From SZUA-309 sp965215995 (lineage in GTDB: Bacteria > Pseudomonadota > Gammaproteobacteria > Pseudomonadales > Azotimanducaceae), in the NCBI GenBank assembly GCA_965215995.1, contig OZ244128.1, positions 2,976,001 through 3,040,000 of the forward strand: DNA of 64,000 nucleotides, written 5' to 3'. Each line of letters starts with the position of its first letter. Position 1 is the first letter of the stretch. The notes under the pieces are model-generated. The model saw only the letters and a program-made list of their open reading frames with translations, ran no database searches and had not been told where the DNA came from. A program made the translations under genes and the position numbers. Shown piece after piece: positions 28,017 to 36,426 of this stretch.

Positions 28017-30149
28017 GTGTGCTACCGGGCGATTGCGGTTCTCGGCGGGTGCCTTGTTGGCATGGCGTCTGGGATGTCGGCTGCGGAAGACAACGAAGCG
28101 GCAGGATTGACGAGCCAGCAAGCTCACCCCATTGAGGAGGTCATCGTCACCGGTGTCCGCCAGCGGCTCTATCAGGCGGGCACGCTGATGGACGTCATTC
28201 AGAAAACAGAGGTAGTAGACGAGCAGCTGATCGAAGCGCGCCAGGCTGTGAACCTCTCCCAGGCAGTGGCTGCCTCTCCGGGTGTGCGGGTTTCCAATGA
28301 ATGCTCCATGTGCGGGGTGAAGCGCATCATGCTCAATGGCATGCGCGGCGAGCACACCACCATTCTTACCGACGGCATGCCTCTGCACACCATGCTGGCC
28401 GGTTACTATGCGGTGGATGCCATCGCGACGACGGGGGTCGAGCGGATCGAGGTTGCCCGCGGTGCGGGTGCTTCGTTGATCGCGCCGGAAGCCGTCGGCG
28501 GCACCATCAATGTGATCTCCAAGGAAGCCAGCCGTTCCATGCTGGAGCTCGACGGCATGATCGAGGAAGGGGATGGCTATCTCTTCAGTGGCCTCGGTGC
28601 GCTGGTCAGCGACGACGGCCGGCACCGATCCACTCTGGTCACTCAGCTCGACCGACACGACAAGGTCGATGGCGACAGCAATGGTGTGGGCGAAGCGCCG
28701 CTGCAGGACAACAAGACCCTCATCTTCCGCCAGTCCAGCGATTTCACGGACCGGGACAACCTGATCTTCCGGGTGGCTTTCGTCGATTCAGAGATCTTCG
28801 GCGGGCCGATGAGCGTAGACAACATCGATGATCTGCTCGATGGGTATGATGGTATCGAGTCCGATGTGCTGTTCGAGAATGGCGACGTGCGTGGCCAATA
28901 CATCGGCAAGCCCTGGGAAACCGCCGAGTGGATCAAAACCGAGCGGATCGAGATCTCCGGGAGCTGGCTGCACGAGTTCAACGGTCGTTATAACGCGGGC
29001 TTCAGTGCGGGTTATTCGGAACACGATCAGGACTCGTTCTATGAAGGCTTCGACTACGAAGCCACTGACGAGCTGCTTTATCTCGATTTCCGCAACAACC
29101 TGGTCGTTAGCGATGCGCACATGCTCACTTTCGGCATCGACCTCAGAGATGAGCAGATGCGTTCCGACTCGGAGGTAGGGGCGGCGTCGGATGTATACAT
29201 CGAGGACAGCTTCGATTACCTGGTCACCGGAATCTACCTGCAGGACAGCTGGACGGCCACAGAGCGGTTGGATCTCTCGCTGGCCTTGCGTCTGGATAGC
29301 GTAGAGGCGGACTTCGTCGCGCCGGAGAAGCCGGGTACAGAGATCGACAAGACCATCGTCGCACCGCGGCTGGATCTCCGCTACCGGCACACGGATGCCT
29401 GGGCATCCCGGTTTTCTGCTGGCCGCGGCTGGCGCGCACCGCTTTCGTTCTTCGAAACGGATCACGGCATCCTGGACGCCGGTGATGGCTTTGCCATTGA
29501 TGTGGACAAGCTGGAGAAGTCGATCTCGACCACTTACGCCCTGTCTTATGAGGGTAATCGTCTGACGGGTACGCTATCGCTGGCCTGGACGGAAGTGGAA
29601 AACCTGGCAACCATCGATGAGACGGAAGACGGTGTGCCGCTACTCACTCAGATCGATGACAAGGCCTCCGTGTTCGTCAGCGACATCGCCCTCGGTTACA
29701 GCCTGACGGAGCACTTCGATATCGGCCTCACCCTGGAGCGGTTTGACTACGACGAGGTGTTCGAAAGCTCCTATGCCATTGCGCCCATCGAAGAGCGAGC
29801 CACCCTGACCCTGGACTATCAGCGTGGCCCCTGGCACGGCTTCGCAACCTCGATGTGGATCGGCAGCCGGGACCTCGGCAAGTACGGTTACGAGGGATTC
29901 AACATCTTCGACGCAGCGCCGAAATCCACGGACGCCTCATCCTACTGGACTTTCGATTTCCGTGTGTCCAGAGACGTGGGTGACCACTTCTCTTTCTACG
30001 TCGGTGCCTACAACCTGTTTGACGAGACTCAGGTCAAAGAGATGGAAACACCGCTGTTCTGGGATGCGGAGGGAGCCTACGACGTTGCCTATATCTACGG
30101 TCCGCTTCGCGGCCGGGAGCTTTATACCGGGATGCAATTCAGGCTGTAG
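28017..30149 (+). CDS. TonB-dependent outer-membrane receptor with CxxC plug motif
   Basis: 710 residues, GTG start behind AGGA. A signal peptide (to about residue 22) is followed by the TonB box EEVIVTG (about 40-46), a plug domain with GAGASLIAPEAVGGTINVIS, and a 22-strand-type barrel ending in YTGMQFRL, a typical C-terminal strand but ending in Leu. Inside the plug is CSMCG (Cys96, Cys99), a closely spaced thiol pair unusual for siderophore receptors. The thioredoxin-like gene begins 2 bp downstream. It probably imports a metal or metal complex under Fur-type control, powered by TonB. Confidence 0.9.
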   Translation: MCYRAIAVLGGCLVGMASGMSAAEDNEAAGLTSQQAHPIEEVIVTGVRQRLYQAGTLMDVIQKTEVVDEQLIEARQAVNLSQAVAASPGVRVSNECSMCGVKRIMLNGMRGEHTTILTDGMPLHTMLAGYYAVDAIATTGVERIEVARGAGASLIAPEAVGGTINVISKEASRSMLELDGMIEEGDGYLFSGLGALVSDDGRHRSTLVTQLDRHDKVDGDSNGVGEAPLQDNKTLIFRQSSDFTDRDNLIFRVAFVDSEIFGGPMSVDNIDDLLDGYDGIESDVLFENGDVRGQYIGKPWETAEWIKTERIEISGSWLHEFNGRYNAGFSAGYSEHDQDSFYEGFDYEATDELLYLDFRNNLVVSDAHMLTFGIDLRDEQMRSDSEVGAASDVYIEDSFDYLVTGIYLQDSWTATERLDLSLALRLDSVEADFVAPEKPGTEIDKTIVAPRLDLRYRHTDAWASRFSAGRGWRAPLSFFETDHGILDAGDGFAIDVDKLEKSISTTYALSYEGNRLTGTLSLAWTEVENLATIDETEDGVPLLTQIDDKASVFVSDIALGYSLTEHFDIGLTLERFDYDEVFESSYAIAPIEERATLTLDYQRGPWHGFATSMWIGSRDLGKYGYEGFNIFDAAPKSTDASSYWTFDFRVSRDVGDHFSFYVGAYNLFDETQVKEMETPLFWDAEGAYDVAYIYGPLRGRELYTGMQFRL

Positions 30150-30151
30150 CG

Positions 30152-30733
30152 ATGAGTAACGTGCGCCATCTTGTCAAATTGCTGACCGTCACCCTGCTTT
30201 TTGCAGTCGTGCTCCCCGGGGGAACGGTCCCTGTGCGGGCGGATGGCGCAAAAGAGACGGTGGCTGGGACGGCCGGCGCACCATCGTTGCTCGACTATGC
30301 GCTGAAGCGGTTGGATGCCCCGGAAGTGGAGTCACTCCGGCAATTCGAGGGCAAACCGGTATTGATGATGTTCTTCGAGCCCGAGTGCAGCTGGTGCTTC
30401 CGGCAGGTGCGCACGCTGAACGCCATGGGACAACGCTGTACCAGCGGCTTTCAGGCCCTGGCCATCGGTGTGAATGGCAATCGATCGCGCCTGAAGAAGG
30501 AATGGCGTCGCCTTCGGCCCGATTTTCCTGCCTTTGAGGCGTCACCCGCCTTGCTTGAAGCGCTGGATGGCGTGCCTGCGACGCCCTTTACGCTGATTGG
30601 CGATGCGAAGGGCGACTATCTGAACTGGACCAGGGGCTATCTCCCCGAAGCAGATCTGGAGATCTTTCTTGCGGAACAGGGCATTCAGGTTTGTGCTACG
30701 GAGTCTGCGGGTAAAGCGTTAACTGGCCGCTAG
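30152..30733 (+). CDS. Thioredoxin-like exported protein
   Basis: 193 residues. A signal peptide to about residue 30 (LPGGTVPVRA) is followed by a thioredoxin fold: active-site ECSWCF (Cys79, Cys82) and a cis-proline loop VPATPFTLIGD. Extra cysteines at about 96 and 174 might form a second pair. TlpA/ResA-type proteins reduce or shuttle disulphides in the periplasm. The 2-bp spacing to the receptor gene implies coexpression, and the receptor's own CxxC is a plausible redox target. Confidence 0.82.
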   Translation: MSNVRHLVKLLTVTLLFAVVLPGGTVPVRADGAKETVAGTAGAPSLLDYALKRLDAPEVESLRQFEGKPVLMMFFEPECSWCFRQVRTLNAMGQRCTSGFQALAIGVNGNRSRLKKEWRRLRPDFPAFEASPALLEALDGVPATPFTLIGDAKGDYLNWTRGYLPEADLEIFLAEQGIQVCATESAGKALTGR

Positions 30734-30795
30734 ACCAGTTCCTTGTTCGACCTCGAATGCCTCTACAATGCCTCTGTTGATTGAGGGAGGCAGCT

Positions 30796-31797
30796 ATGCG
30801 CGCAGCAGTGGTTCGCGAACACGGCGACATTAACAACATCCTGCTCGAAGAGGACTATCCGGAACCGGTGATCGAACCGGGCTGGGTGAAGGTGGCCGTT
30901 AAGGCGACCTCTCTGAATTACCACGATCTCTTCAGTCGCCGGGGCATGCCTGGCATTCGCCTGCCACTGCCGTTGATCATCGGCTCGGACATTGCCGGTG
31001 AGGTCGTGGAGACCGGACCGGATGTGGATGAGCGCCTGATCGGTTCGCGGGTGCTGATTGATCCTCTGCTGCTGAGCCTCGGCATGATCGGCGAGCGCTG
31101 GGACGGTGGCAGAGCCGAGTACTGCGCAGCGCATGCTTCCCAGCTGGTGCCCATTCCGGACAACGTGGGTTTCGAGGTCGCGGCGGCCATTCCGCTGGCC
31201 TATGCCACGGCACACCGAATGATGGTGACTCGGGGCAGGGTGAAGGAAACCGACACTGTGCTCGTCATGGGCGCCAGCGGCGGGGTCGGGACGGCCTGTG
31301 TGCTGCTGGCGAAAGCGGCGGGTGCGACGGTGATTGCCTGTGCCTCCAGTAGTGAGAAGCTCAGCCGGCTGCAAGCGCTCGGCGCGGACCACGGCATCAA
31401 CTACATCGAGCAGGACATGCGGGAAGCGGTCTGGGATCTGGTCGGCAAGCCGCGGATCACGGGCGAAGGCGGAGTGGACCTGCTGATCAACTCCACAGGC
31501 GGCGGCACCTGGAATGACTCGGTGCGCTGCATGCGCCGGGCCGGTCGCCTGGTGACCTGTGGCGCGACGGCTGGCTTCGATGAAGAAGTGGATGTCCGTT
31601 ACGTCTGGACCTACGAGCACGACCTGCTGGGTTCCAATGGCTGGCGGCGCAGCGATATCGAGGCATTGCTCACGCAAGCATCCACGGGTGCCCTTGTTCC
31701 CGTGATCGACAAGGTGATGCCGCTGACCGATGTGCACGAAGCCGAGCGGCTGATGGAAGAACGCGCCTTGTTCGGCAAGGTCGTTCTGGTGCCCTGA
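30796..31797 (+). CDS. Zinc-type alcohol dehydrogenase / quinone oxidoreductase (MDR)
   Basis: 333 residues from ATG 30796, set by GAGGGAGG upstream; the 30781 TTG is rejected. The GroES-like domain has LNYHDLFSRRGMPG and GSDIAGEVVETG; the nucleotide motif is GASGGVGTACV (about 155-165). The catalytic zinc cysteine of true ADHs is absent from the start (SLNYHD), which fits zinc-free or quinone-type MDR members. NAD(P)H-dependent, cytoplasmic. It lies 22 bp before the LLM gene. Confidence 0.85.
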   Translation: MRAAVVREHGDINNILLEEDYPEPVIEPGWVKVAVKATSLNYHDLFSRRGMPGIRLPLPLIIGSDIAGEVVETGPDVDERLIGSRVLIDPLLLSLGMIGERWDGGRAEYCAAHASQLVPIPDNVGFEVAAAIPLAYATAHRMMVTRGRVKETDTVLVMGASGGVGTACVLLAKAAGATVIACASSSEKLSRLQALGADHGINYIEQDMREAVWDLVGKPRITGEGGVDLLINSTGGGTWNDSVRCMRRAGRLVTCGATAGFDEEVDVRYVWTYEHDLLGSNGWRRSDIEALLTQASTGALVPVIDKVMPLTDVHEAERLMEERALFGKVVLVP

Positions 31798-31819
31798 CCG
31801 CGACAAAGGAGATCGTGCA

Positions 31820-32710
31820 ATGAAGATCGGACTCAACTACGCCTTCGGTGCGAATGCTCGGCATGACGTCGGTCTGCTGAAGCACCTGGTGCAGACCATG
31901 GAAAGCCTCGGCTATCACTCGTTGTGGATGCCTGAGCATGTGGTGGGATTTCCGGCAGAAAGCTACGTATCCAGCTACCCGTACAGCAGGGATGGCTCGG
32001 TGCCATGGCAAGGTGATCTGGCGCTGCACGACCCTTTGTTCATCACCGCGGCCGCGGCACAGATGACGACCCACCTGCGCTTCGGCAGCGGCATTGTCAT
32101 CCTGCCGCAGCGTCCGGCGCTGCTCACCGCAAAGGAGTTGATGACCCTGGATCATCTGACCGGTGGCCGCTTCGAGTTCGGCGTTGGCGGCGGCTGGTCC
32201 TCCGAGGAGTATGAGGCTCTAGGCGTACCGTTCGCCGGTCGTGGTAAGCGGTTTGATGAGTACATCGAAGCCATCCGCATTGCCTGGCGAGACAATCCAG
32301 CGAGCTATCAAGGTGAGACCATCAATTTTGCTGAGGTGGTGCTGATGCCGAAGCCACTCACACCGGGCGGGCCGCCACTGCTGATCGGTGGCAGCTCGGA
32401 GGCTGCTTTGCGGCGGGCGGCGCGGCTCGGGGACGGCTGGTTTGGTCACTGGACGGACGCGCACGATCCGGCCGTGGAAATCGAACGGCTTCACAACGTC
32501 CTGAGTGAGGCTGGTCGGGATGCCGGCAAAGGATTCATCACGAAAGCAAGCCTGGTGCATGCCGGTCCGCCGGACGAGCTGGGCGCGGCACTGGACCAGG
32601 CTCGAGATCTTGGTCTGGCAGAGACCGTGCTGATCGTACCCGTGCGTACCCGGAGCCTGGAGGCGGACCTGACGCTCTGGGCAGAGGCTGCCGGCCTGGT
32701 GTCGGCATGA
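31820..32710 (+). CDS. LLM-class flavin-dependent oxidoreductase (F420-family type)
   Basis: 296 residues, AAAGGAGA site before the ATG. The bacterial-luciferase-like TIM barrel shows LGYHSLWMPEHV, LRFGSGIVILPQRPALLTAKELMTLDHL and GRFEFGVGGGW, and PLLIGGSSEAALRRAARLGDGW. These match the family usually annotated as F420-dependent, but in this phylum reduced FMN is more likely. It probably oxidises or desulphonates a small substrate; operon with the MDR gene. Confidence 0.88.
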   Translation: MKIGLNYAFGANARHDVGLLKHLVQTMESLGYHSLWMPEHVVGFPAESYVSSYPYSRDGSVPWQGDLALHDPLFITAAAAQMTTHLRFGSGIVILPQRPALLTAKELMTLDHLTGGRFEFGVGGGWSSEEYEALGVPFAGRGKRFDEYIEAIRIAWRDNPASYQGETINFAEVVLMPKPLTPGGPPLLIGGSSEAALRRAARLGDGWFGHWTDAHDPAVEIERLHNVLSEAGRDAGKGFITKASLVHAGPPDELGAALDQARDLGLAETVLIVPVRTRSLEADLTLWAEAAGLVSA

Positions 32711-32714
32711 GGGA

Positions 32715-32739
32715 CCTCTGAGCTTCAGTAACTCGGAGG
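32715..32739. terminator. Convergent hairpin between LLM and COQ4 genes
   Basis: CCTCTGAG (32715-32722) pairs with CTCGGAGG (32732-32739) with one wobble. It lies between two convergent stops and may terminate both; no T-run is seen. Confidence 0.4.
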
Positions 32740-32750
32740 CTGCTCAGGAT

Positions 32751-33452
32751 TCAGGCTGCAGCGAAGTCCGACCTCAGTGCCTGGTAGGGGGTCGGTTCGG
32801 TGATACCGAGCTCGCCGCGCACCTCATCGATCGGCAACTCGAGCAGCCGCTCCCATTCCACGGCAGGTAGCCAGGCCGCACGGCGACCGTCCGTGTATCC
32901 ACGGCGGGCAGCACGATAGACGCCGCTGCCATAGACCTTACGCAGTTGCCAGGCGCCCATCAGCACGATCAGGCCAATGCCCCGGTTCTGATTCTGGGCA
33001 TAGGTGAATGCCAGCAGGCACAGCTCGCCCAGCTCGTCGCGGCCGTAGTGAGTCAACGTGTGCCAGAGATCGTGCTGATCTCGCAACCGCTGGCTGAAAC
33101 GGACCAGATCCGGATCCTGCCACTGCTCGCCGACCTCACTGGCTTCCACCAGACCGTCAGCGCTCAGGTTTTCGTCTTCCATGAAGGCGAGGTAAGCACG
33201 GCCGAGGCTGTCAGGTCGCATCTGCCGCAAGCGCTCCCGGTCTCGCAGGCTAACCAGCAGGTCGATCTCCTCATCGAGGATCCGCTGGCCCTCGGGGGTG
33301 GCTTTGAACCTCTGAAATCCCTTGTGCAGCGAAGGTCCGCCCATGGCCTTGATGATCTGGAATACCTGCGCCGTGTCCTCGGCGTCAGCGATCAGTTTGC
33401 GCAGGGCCCGCCAGGCATCCCCTAACTGCATTCTGTTGTGCGGCTCGTTCAC
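32751..33452 (-). CDS. COQ4-family ubiquinone-biosynthesis-type protein
   Basis: 233 residues, GTG start with AAGGA 9 bp before it. The family signature HDxxHx11E is exact: His127, Asp128, His131 and Glu143 in HDLWHTLTHYGRDELGE. Downstream FTYAQNQNRGIG and LPIDEVRGELGI also match COQ4. In eukaryotes COQ4 removes or replaces the C1 substituent of the ubiquinone ring and organises the complex; the bacterial version's role is less clear. It is divergent from a TetR gene, not next to other ubi genes. Confidence 0.8.
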   Translation of the reverse strand: MNEPHNRMQLGDAWRALRKLIADAEDTAQVFQIIKAMGGPSLHKGFQRFKATPEGQRILDEEIDLLVSLRDRERLRQMRPDSLGRAYLAFMEDENLSADGLVEASEVGEQWQDPDLVRFSQRLRDQHDLWHTLTHYGRDELGELCLLAFTYAQNQNRGIGLIVLMGAWQLRKVYGSGVYRAARRGYTDGRRAAWLPAVEWERLLELPIDEVRGELGITEPTPYQALRSDFAAA

Positions 33453-33476
33453 TTCATGTCATCCTTATCAACAACG

Positions 33477-33501
33477 ATGTAGATAATAACGATATCAACA
33501 T
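33477..33501. promoter_or_regulatory. Candidate TetR operator overlapping the regulator's start
   Basis: ATGTAGAT (33477-33484) and ATCAACAT (33494-33501) form a 7/8 inverted repeat. The short AT-rich divergent region also contains paired AACGAT and ATCAACA direct repeats. Its position over the regulator's start codon fits autorepression. Confidence 0.4.
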
Positions 33502-34090
33502 GAATGTCAATAAGCGCCAGCGGCGATCTCCGGAAGCAGCCAGAAGCCTGCTACTCGATACGGCGGAGCAACGTCTCGCGGAGATGGGACTCGAGGGGCT
33601 CAATGTGGCAGGCGTTGCCAAGGCTGCTGGCATGAGCCACGCGACGCTTCTGCACCACTTTGGCAATGCGGCTGGAATGCGCCAGGCGCTTGTCGAACGA
33701 ATGGGAGAGCGTCTGGTGGGGGATGCCATGGGCGCGATCGAGGGAGGTGGCGATCTCGATGCCGTGGTGCGGGAACTCTTTGATGTCATGTCCACGCATG
33801 GCCACGCCAAGGTCATGGCCTGGCAGAGCATAGACGCCGAGTTTTCCGCCGAGCCGTCCGAGGACCGGAAAGAGCGTTTTGATGCGCTGATCCGTGCCAG
33901 TGCCGGGCAGTTTCCGGGGGCTGATATTCCGACCATGCGCAACGTGGTCACCCTGGTGATTGCCGCCGCGATTGGTCTTGGTGTCGGGGGGGCTGCCCTC
34001 ATGGACCTCCTGGGCATGGACGAAGCGGCCCAGACCAACTTCCCGAGCTGGCTGGCGGCATGGGTCGATCAGGGATTGGCCGATGGCTGA
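33500..34090 (+). CDS. TetR/AcrR-family regulator
   Basis: 196 residues. N-terminal helix-turn-helix: LLDTAEQRLAEMGLEGLNVAGVAKAAGMSHATLLHHFGN, about residues 15-55, is the TetR pattern (AATLLHHF in place of the usual TLYYHF). The C-terminal ligand domain is helical. It likely represses the divergent COQ4 gene and/or the CYP153 gene 154 bp downstream. Confidence 0.88.
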   Translation: MNVNKRQRRSPEAARSLLLDTAEQRLAEMGLEGLNVAGVAKAAGMSHATLLHHFGNAAGMRQALVERMGERLVGDAMGAIEGGGDLDAVVRELFDVMSTHGHAKVMAWQSIDAEFSAEPSEDRKERFDALIRASAGQFPGADIPTMRNVVTLVIAAAIGLGVGGAALMDLLGMDEAAQTNFPSWLAAWVDQGLADG

Positions 34091-34244
34091 GCTCAGGGAT
34101 CCTGGTACAGATACGTCATTGAACTGGCCGGTGATCTCCGCTATCACTCCAGCAGATGGTACACGGAGACAGATGATGGGACAGTATCTGGGCAGCAGCG
34201 ACGAAGAGCGCCGCTCTTTGATCAAACGGTCGCGAAGCGGCGAC

Positions 34245-35522
34245 ATGACGGTTTCCAACCGGGAAGTGGCAGAGGCGTTCGCCATCGACCCGAACTACGA
34301 CCCCTACGAGATTCCGCTAGATGAGGTGGATCCCTCTCATCCGGCCCTGTTTCTGCACGGCACCCACTGGCCGCATCTCAAGCGCCTCCGGGAAGAAGAC
34401 CCGGTGCACTACCACGAAGAGAGCATGTTCGGGCCGTACTGGTCGGTTACCAAGCTGGCGGATATCAAGTACGTGGACTCCCACCACGAGATCTTTTCCT
34501 CCAAGCAGGAGAAAGGCGGCATCGCGCTGGGTGGTGTGCCGGATCGGGCGGATGAGTACTCGTTGCCCATGTTCATTCAGGAAGACCCGCCCAAACATGA
34601 CGATCAACGCAAAGTGATCGCACCCATGTTCACGCCGAGAAATCTGGCCGACCTGAAGCCGCTGATCCGGGAACGGGCTGGCAACATCCTCGATGATTTG
34701 CCGCGCAACGAGGAGTTCAACTGGGTGCGGCATGTTTCGGTGGAGCTCACCGGGCAGATGCTGGCAACGCTCTTTGATGTGCCGCAGGAAGACCGGCTGA
34801 GATTGATCGATTGGTCCGACACCATCCAGAACCTGGGCGATCCCGAAGAATTCGAAAATCCGGAGGAGGGTTTCCAGAAGCTCTTCGAATGTCTGGCCTA
34901 CTTCCAGGAATACTACGAGGCCCGCAAGAAGGAGCCTCGGAAGTTCGATCTGATCTCGCTGCTCGCCCACGATCCGGCGACCAACAACATGGATCCGCAG
35001 GAGCTGCTCGGCAACGTGATGCTGCTGATCGTCGGCGGCAACGACACCACCCGAAACTCCATTTCCGGCGGCGTGCTGGCGTTGAACGAGAATCCGGCCC
35101 AGTACGAAAAGCTGATGCAGAATCCCGGACTGATTCCGAAGATGGTGCCGGAGATCATCCGTTGGCAATCGCCTGTCGCGCATATGGCCCGCACTGCCTT
35201 GGAGGATACGGAGCTCGGCGGTAAGCAGATCAGAAAGAACGATCGGGTCTGCATGTGGTACATCTCGGGCAATCGGGATGCGGATGCCATCGACGATCCG
35301 GACGAGTTCATCATCGACCGGGAAAACCCACGCGGACATACGGCCTTTGGGTTCGGCGTGCACCGCTGTGTGGGTAACCGACTGGCAGAAATGCAGCTCG
35401 AGGTGATCTGGGAAGAGATCATGAAGCGCTTCTCCAAGGTGGAGGTTACCGGTGACCCGGTGGGACTTGCGTCCAGCTTCATCCATGGGATTCGGGAGCT
35501 GCCCGTTACGCTGCGGGATTAG
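34245..35522 (+). CDS. Second cytochrome P450, CYP153-like
   Basis: 425 residues from ATG 34245, which gives the family's usual N-terminus; longer frames to 34083 and 33960 run into the TetR gene in another frame. I-helix GGNDTTRNS, K-helix EIIRWQSP and haem loop FGFGVHRCVG (Cys ~375) are intact. It resembles the P450 at 2631 in the same motifs but is clearly diverged (PKHDDQRKVIAPMF in place of PEHGPQRNTVQPAV). No ferredoxin partner is present nearby. A TetR gene lies upstream. Confidence 0.9.
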   Translation: MTVSNREVAEAFAIDPNYDPYEIPLDEVDPSHPALFLHGTHWPHLKRLREEDPVHYHEESMFGPYWSVTKLADIKYVDSHHEIFSSKQEKGGIALGGVPDRADEYSLPMFIQEDPPKHDDQRKVIAPMFTPRNLADLKPLIRERAGNILDDLPRNEEFNWVRHVSVELTGQMLATLFDVPQEDRLRLIDWSDTIQNLGDPEEFENPEEGFQKLFECLAYFQEYYEARKKEPRKFDLISLLAHDPATNNMDPQELLGNVMLLIVGGNDTTRNSISGGVLALNENPAQYEKLMQNPGLIPKMVPEIIRWQSPVAHMARTALEDTELGGKQIRKNDRVCMWYISGNRDADAIDDPDEFIIDRENPRGHTAFGFGVHRCVGNRLAEMQLEVIWEEIMKRFSKVEVTGDPVGLASSFIHGIRELPVTLRD

Positions 35523-35571
35523 TCTGCGTGTTCTCCCTTGTCGAGATGCACGAGCCCAAGAGATCCATAGC

Positions 35572-36387
35572 TTAAGGGGCAGGATTGCCGGTGTTTCGGC
35601 GTGCACGCCAGCTTGCGAGCGCAGTTCCATCATCGGAACGAACCGCTGCCTGGCCGGTCATGCTCTTCTGTTGGAACCAGCCGGTGAAAGTTGTCGCGGG
35701 TTCGGCGGTTCGGATCGTGATTTCGTTACCTCGAAGCGTGGCAAAGCTGACCGGGATCGGCCGGCCGGCTTCCAGCAGATCGACCGAGATCTGCTGATAA
35801 CGTTGCTCGATTTGCATGTTCAGCGTTCGGTTGTCGGTCTCGAGGACCCAATCGCCAGCAATCCGCGCCGGAATGATCCAGAGCATGGCGCCACCGCTGG
35901 TTCTGCCGTACACGTGTTTGTCTGGTAGCCAGTCGCCCATATCGAACGCGTTGGAGACCACCCGGGTACCGGCTGGCAGCTCGGTGAGCAACTTGGGCCG
36001 CAACTGCAGGTTTGCCTCAGGAAAGAGATAGGCTGTGACGACGGTGGCACGGGAGAGATCCGCCGCGTAGATGTCCCCTTCCAGAAAGTGCACTCGGTCG
36101 GCCACACCTGCCTGTCTGGCGTTTGCTGCTGCCAGCGCAACCAGCTCCGCCTGCAGCTCCACCCCGTGTCCGCGCGCGCCTCTCTTTGCTGCTGCGATGA
36201 CGATGCGACCATCACCGGCGCCGAGGTCGATCAGGTAGTCGTCTGGGCCCACACGGGCGAGATCCAGCATGAGCTCCACGTCTTCGCTGACCGTGTTCAC
36301 GTAGGGTGCGACCAGTTCCGCCGGCAAAACGGGTCGCAGCAAAAGCAACATGAGCAGTACCGTGCCCAGGGCGCAGCGCTGTAGCAT
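35572..36387 (-). CDS. SAM-methyltransferase-fold protein with an N-terminal signal peptide
   Basis: 271 residues. A strong hydrophobic signal (LGTVLLMLLLLRPVLPAE) opens the protein. Then a class I fold with motif I LIDLGAGDGRIVIAAAKRGA, acidic motif HGVELQ and SRATVVTAYLFPEAN. It is of the family known in many Proteobacteria as signal-peptide-bearing methyltransferases. SAM is not expected in the periplasm, so it may bind something else or be a membrane-anchored cytoplasmic enzyme. A C-terminal beta extension follows. It is divergent from the DAAO-like gene, 39 bp apart. Confidence 0.75.
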   Translation of the reverse strand: MLQRCALGTVLLMLLLLRPVLPAELVAPYVNTVSEDVELMLDLARVGPDDYLIDLGAGDGRIVIAAAKRGARGHGVELQAELVALAAANARQAGVADRVHFLEGDIYAADLSRATVVTAYLFPEANLQLRPKLLTELPAGTRVVSNAFDMGDWLPDKHVYGRTSGGAMLWIIPARIAGDWVLETDNRTLNMQIEQRYQQISVDLLEAGRPIPVSFATLRGNEITIRTAEPATTFTGWFQQKSMTGQAAVRSDDGTALASWRARRNTGNPAP

Positions 36388-36426
36388 GTTCGGATCCCCC
36401 GAAGTGATCTACGAGAGCTTAGAGGC

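Noticed and set aside
33960..34244. Upstream extension of the second CYP153 frame
   Set aside because: It runs through the TetR coding region in another frame; its residues are Trp/Arg-rich and unlike any P450 N-terminus. The start at 34245 fits the family.
34317..35633. 438-residue open frame on the minus strand
   Set aside because: Shadow of the second CYP153 gene; the P450 motifs on the plus strand decide.
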